Source of the DNA: PCRC01 sp017848435
Lineage (GTDB): Bacteria; Pseudomonadota; Gammaproteobacteria; Burkholderiales; Burkholderiaceae_C
Assembly (NCBI GenBank): GCA_965284315.1
Contig: OZ260072.1
Span: 1,116,001-1,180,000 of the forward strand
DNA: 64,000 nt
Reading direction: 5' to 3'
This document shows, piece after piece, positions 62,619-64,000 of this stretch. The notes under the pieces were generated by a model that saw only the letters and a program-made list of their open reading frames with translations, was not told the DNA's origin and did no database searches. How positions within the stretch are numbered: position 1 is the stretch's first letter; each line of letters opens with the position of its first letter. A program made the translations under genes and the position numbers.

Positions 62619-63230
62619 TTACAGCGCCGCGCTGTTCGCCAACTTCCCCAGCGTTTCGTCGATTTTCTCAGCGACCGCGTTGAGCTGCGCGTTCTTGTAC
62701 TGCGCCATGACCGGGCCGAGCTTGTCGTAGCTGACCTGCGTCACGCCCTGCTTGTTTTCATAGACGTAAATTTTGGTGGGCAGGTACAGGCCAACGTCTG
62801 GGCCACCGGCTTCGAGCAACTTCTTGGCGGTGAGCGGGTTGCCAATCACGAATAGCCTGGCCTTCATGCTGGCAGGCACGCGGGACATGACCTTGCCCCA
62901 ATTGAGTTCGGCCACGGTGATCAGGCCGCTTTTGCCGGCCAGCGGCTCCATTTCAGCCGTGAGTTCGGCAAAGTTTTTGCTGGCACTCAGCCGGTTGCCC
63001 AGCAGTTCGGTACTGGCTTTGCCGAGTTCGGCTTCCAGGTCTTTCACGGCCTGCTCAAAAGGCTTTTGCGACGACACCACCACGTGGGTGGTGGTGATGG
63101 TCGACTCCACCGCGCGGGCCGACGGTGCCGAGCGTTTGGCATCACCGCCGGGGGACTGGGCCGAAGACGCGCAGGCGGTAATGCCCAGGGCAATGGACAA
63201 CACGGAGGCGGTGAAGATGGAGTTTTTCAT
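62619..63230 (-). CDS. DUF302 lipoprotein
   Basis: 203 residues. Lipoprotein signal MKNSIFTASVLSIALGITAC. The mature part has the DUF302 features SSQKPFEQAVKDLEAELGKA and IGNPLTAKKLLEAGGPDVGLYLPTKIYVYENKQGVTQVSYDKL. DUF302 proteins are of unknown role, found in the envelope of many bacteria. The 136-base gap to the MaoC-type gene upstream shows nothing clear. Confidence 0.85.
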   Translation of the reverse strand: MKNSIFTASVLSIALGITACASSAQSPGGDAKRSAPSARAVESTITTTHVVVSSQKPFEQAVKDLEAELGKASTELLGNRLSASKNFAELTAEMEPLAGKSGLITVAELNWGKVMSRVPASMKARLFVIGNPLTAKKLLEAGGPDVGLYLPTKIYVYENKQGVTQVSYDKLGPVMAQYKNAQLNAVAEKIDETLGKLANSAAL

Positions 63231-63366
63231 GGTGCAGTTCGCTTTCAAAAATTGAATCTGCACGCAGGATAGGCCGGTATCGGCACGCTGGCGCACCCTG
63301 TGAAGCTGCTTCGGCCCAAAATGGAATCCGTCCTACGCGGCCGTGGGCACCTGCCCCACGCGGCCC

Positions 63367-63858
63367 TCAGACAGCGCCGCCAGATTCGACTTTTGCAGGG
63401 CGGCGACGGAACATCCCATACCCCTCCATCTGCATCACCGGCTGACCGTGCTGGTTGACCATCTGCCACTGGCTGCGGATCAGCCCCACGTCGGGCCGGC
63501 TGGCCATGGGGCGCGACTCGACGATGTGTTGTGTGAGCTGCAGCACGTCACCGGGATAGACCGGCTTGAGCCACTTGAGGTTTTCCATGCCGGGCGAGCC
63601 GAGGCTGGACGACTGGCCGAGGAAGTTGGTGACCATCAGGCGCATGGCCATGCTGCAGGTGTGCCAGCCGCTGGCGCACAGGCCACCAAACAGCGAGGCC
63701 TTGCCGCCTTCTTCGCTCAAATGAAAGGGCTGCGGGTCAAACTGGCTGGCGAAGGCGATGATCTCTTCGGCGGTGGGAGAAATGGTGCCCAGGTCGCGGC
63801 TGCTGCCGGCTGCCAGGTCTTCCCACCAGATGGTGATGTGGCGTTGGTCTGCGTTCAT
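63367..63858 (-). CDS. MaoC-like dehydratase/(R)-specific enoyl-CoA hydratase
   Basis: 163 residues of hot-dog fold. It starts MNADQRHITIWWEDLAAGSS and has the hydratase motif ASQFDPQPFHLSEEGGKASLFGGLCASGWHT, with the Asp and His of the catalytic dyad. It hydrates trans-enoyl-CoA, giving (R)-3-hydroxyacyl-CoA, or dehydrates in reverse. It precedes a truncated SDR gene at a 10-base gap, a pairing common in fatty-acid and PHA metabolism. Confidence 0.9.
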   Translation of the reverse strand: MNADQRHITIWWEDLAAGSSRDLGTISPTAEEIIAFASQFDPQPFHLSEEGGKASLFGGLCASGWHTCSMAMRLMVTNFLGQSSSLGSPGMENLKWLKPVYPGDVLQLTQHIVESRPMASRPDVGLIRSQWQMVNQHGQPVMQMEGYGMFRRRPAKVESGGAV

Positions 63859-63868
63859 GAAGTCTCCG

Positions 63869-64000
63869 TTAGCGGCCGCCGGCCACGTCAATCAAACTGC
63901 CGGTGGTGTAGCTGGACGCGTCGGACATCAGCCACAGCACCGCCTGCGCCACCTCGTCGGCGGAGCCGGGGCGCTGCATCGGCACCTGCGGCGCCACCTC
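63869..64000 (-). CDS. SDR family oxidoreductase, C-terminal fragment at window edge
   Basis: The last 43 residues of an SDR (VPMQRPGSADEVAQAVLWLM, then SSYTTGSLIDVAGGR) run off the window. The C-terminal pattern P-x-x-R-x-G-x-x-x-E-V-A and TGxxIxVxGG is typical of 3-oxoacyl-ACP-reductase-like (FabG-type) SDRs. The catalytic region is outside the window. It is immediately upstream of the MaoC-like gene, so the two are likely one operon. Confidence 0.85.
   Translation of the reverse strand, partial: EVAPQVPMQRPGSADEVAQAVLWLMSDASSYTTGSLIDVAGGR

Overview
The window is GC-rich and its gene content and order point to a betaproteobacterium of the order Burkholderiales, most likely family Comamonadaceae. 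This is inferred from protein sequences, from a regulatory-type PTS (EIIA-Man/HPr/EI), from an S3 protein with a long basic tail, and from two families of dispersed intergenic repeats typical in style of that family; no rRNA marker is present to confirm it. No tRNA, rRNA, CRISPR array, phage or insertion sequence was seen. Gene packing is dense and almost everything is chromosomal housekeeping plus small accessory operons.

Layout. 1-2,062 (minus): regulatory PTS operon (EIIA-Man, HPr, truncated EI). 2,075-6,692: lipoprotein, CaiB-type CoA transferase, an orphan protein, a DUF4197 protein divergent from a TlpA-like thioredoxin, and a peroxiredoxin. 6,747-16,952 (minus): str and S10 ribosomal clusters (rpsL-rpsG-fusA-tuf-rpsJ, then rplC-rplD-rplW-rplB-rpsS-rplV-rpsC-rplP-rpmC-rpsQ). 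They start at a clear sigma-70 promoter, have a second promoter plus a terminator-like hairpin before rplC, and end at a terminator after rpsQ without the usual spc genes. 16,968-21,039: D-Ala-D-Ala carboxypeptidase, alpha/beta hydrolase, exonuclease III, pyrE and a DUF4124 protein. 21,085-29,130: gatCAB divergent from mreBCD-mrdA.

29,144-32,151: a TauE/SafE permease and a nitrogen-controlled amtB with a sigma-54 promoter and an NtrC-like dyad. A possible small RNA lies between them. 32,184-38,042 (minus): GMC oxidoreductase, methylmalonate-semialdehyde dehydrogenase, sorbosone-dehydrogenase-like lipoprotein, transglutaminase-like protein. 38,292-41,558: ahpC-ahpF, a DUF2132 protein and a GST. 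41,770-46,111: a tight five-gene operon (thermostable-hemolysin-family protein, AMP-dependent ligase, haem-oxygenase-like diiron protein, SDR, exported TPR protein) that looks like a small-molecule or lipid pathway of unknown product. A QseBC-like two-component system converges on it. 48,754-50,923: a sulfide/persulfide module (BigR/SqrR-like repressor, split YeeE/YedE transporter, Blh dioxygenase). 50,889-58,275: maleylacetoacetate isomerase-like GST, methyltransferase, MexEF-OprN-like RND pump. 58,581-62,187: a LinKLMN-type MCE lipid transporter. 62,231-64,000: cupin, DUF302 lipoprotein, MaoC dehydratase and a truncated SDR.

The main points for a second look are the diiron-oxidase operon, the amtB control region with its candidate small RNA, and two dispersed repeat families. 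Copies of one family supply the stop codon of one gene and the N-terminus of another.
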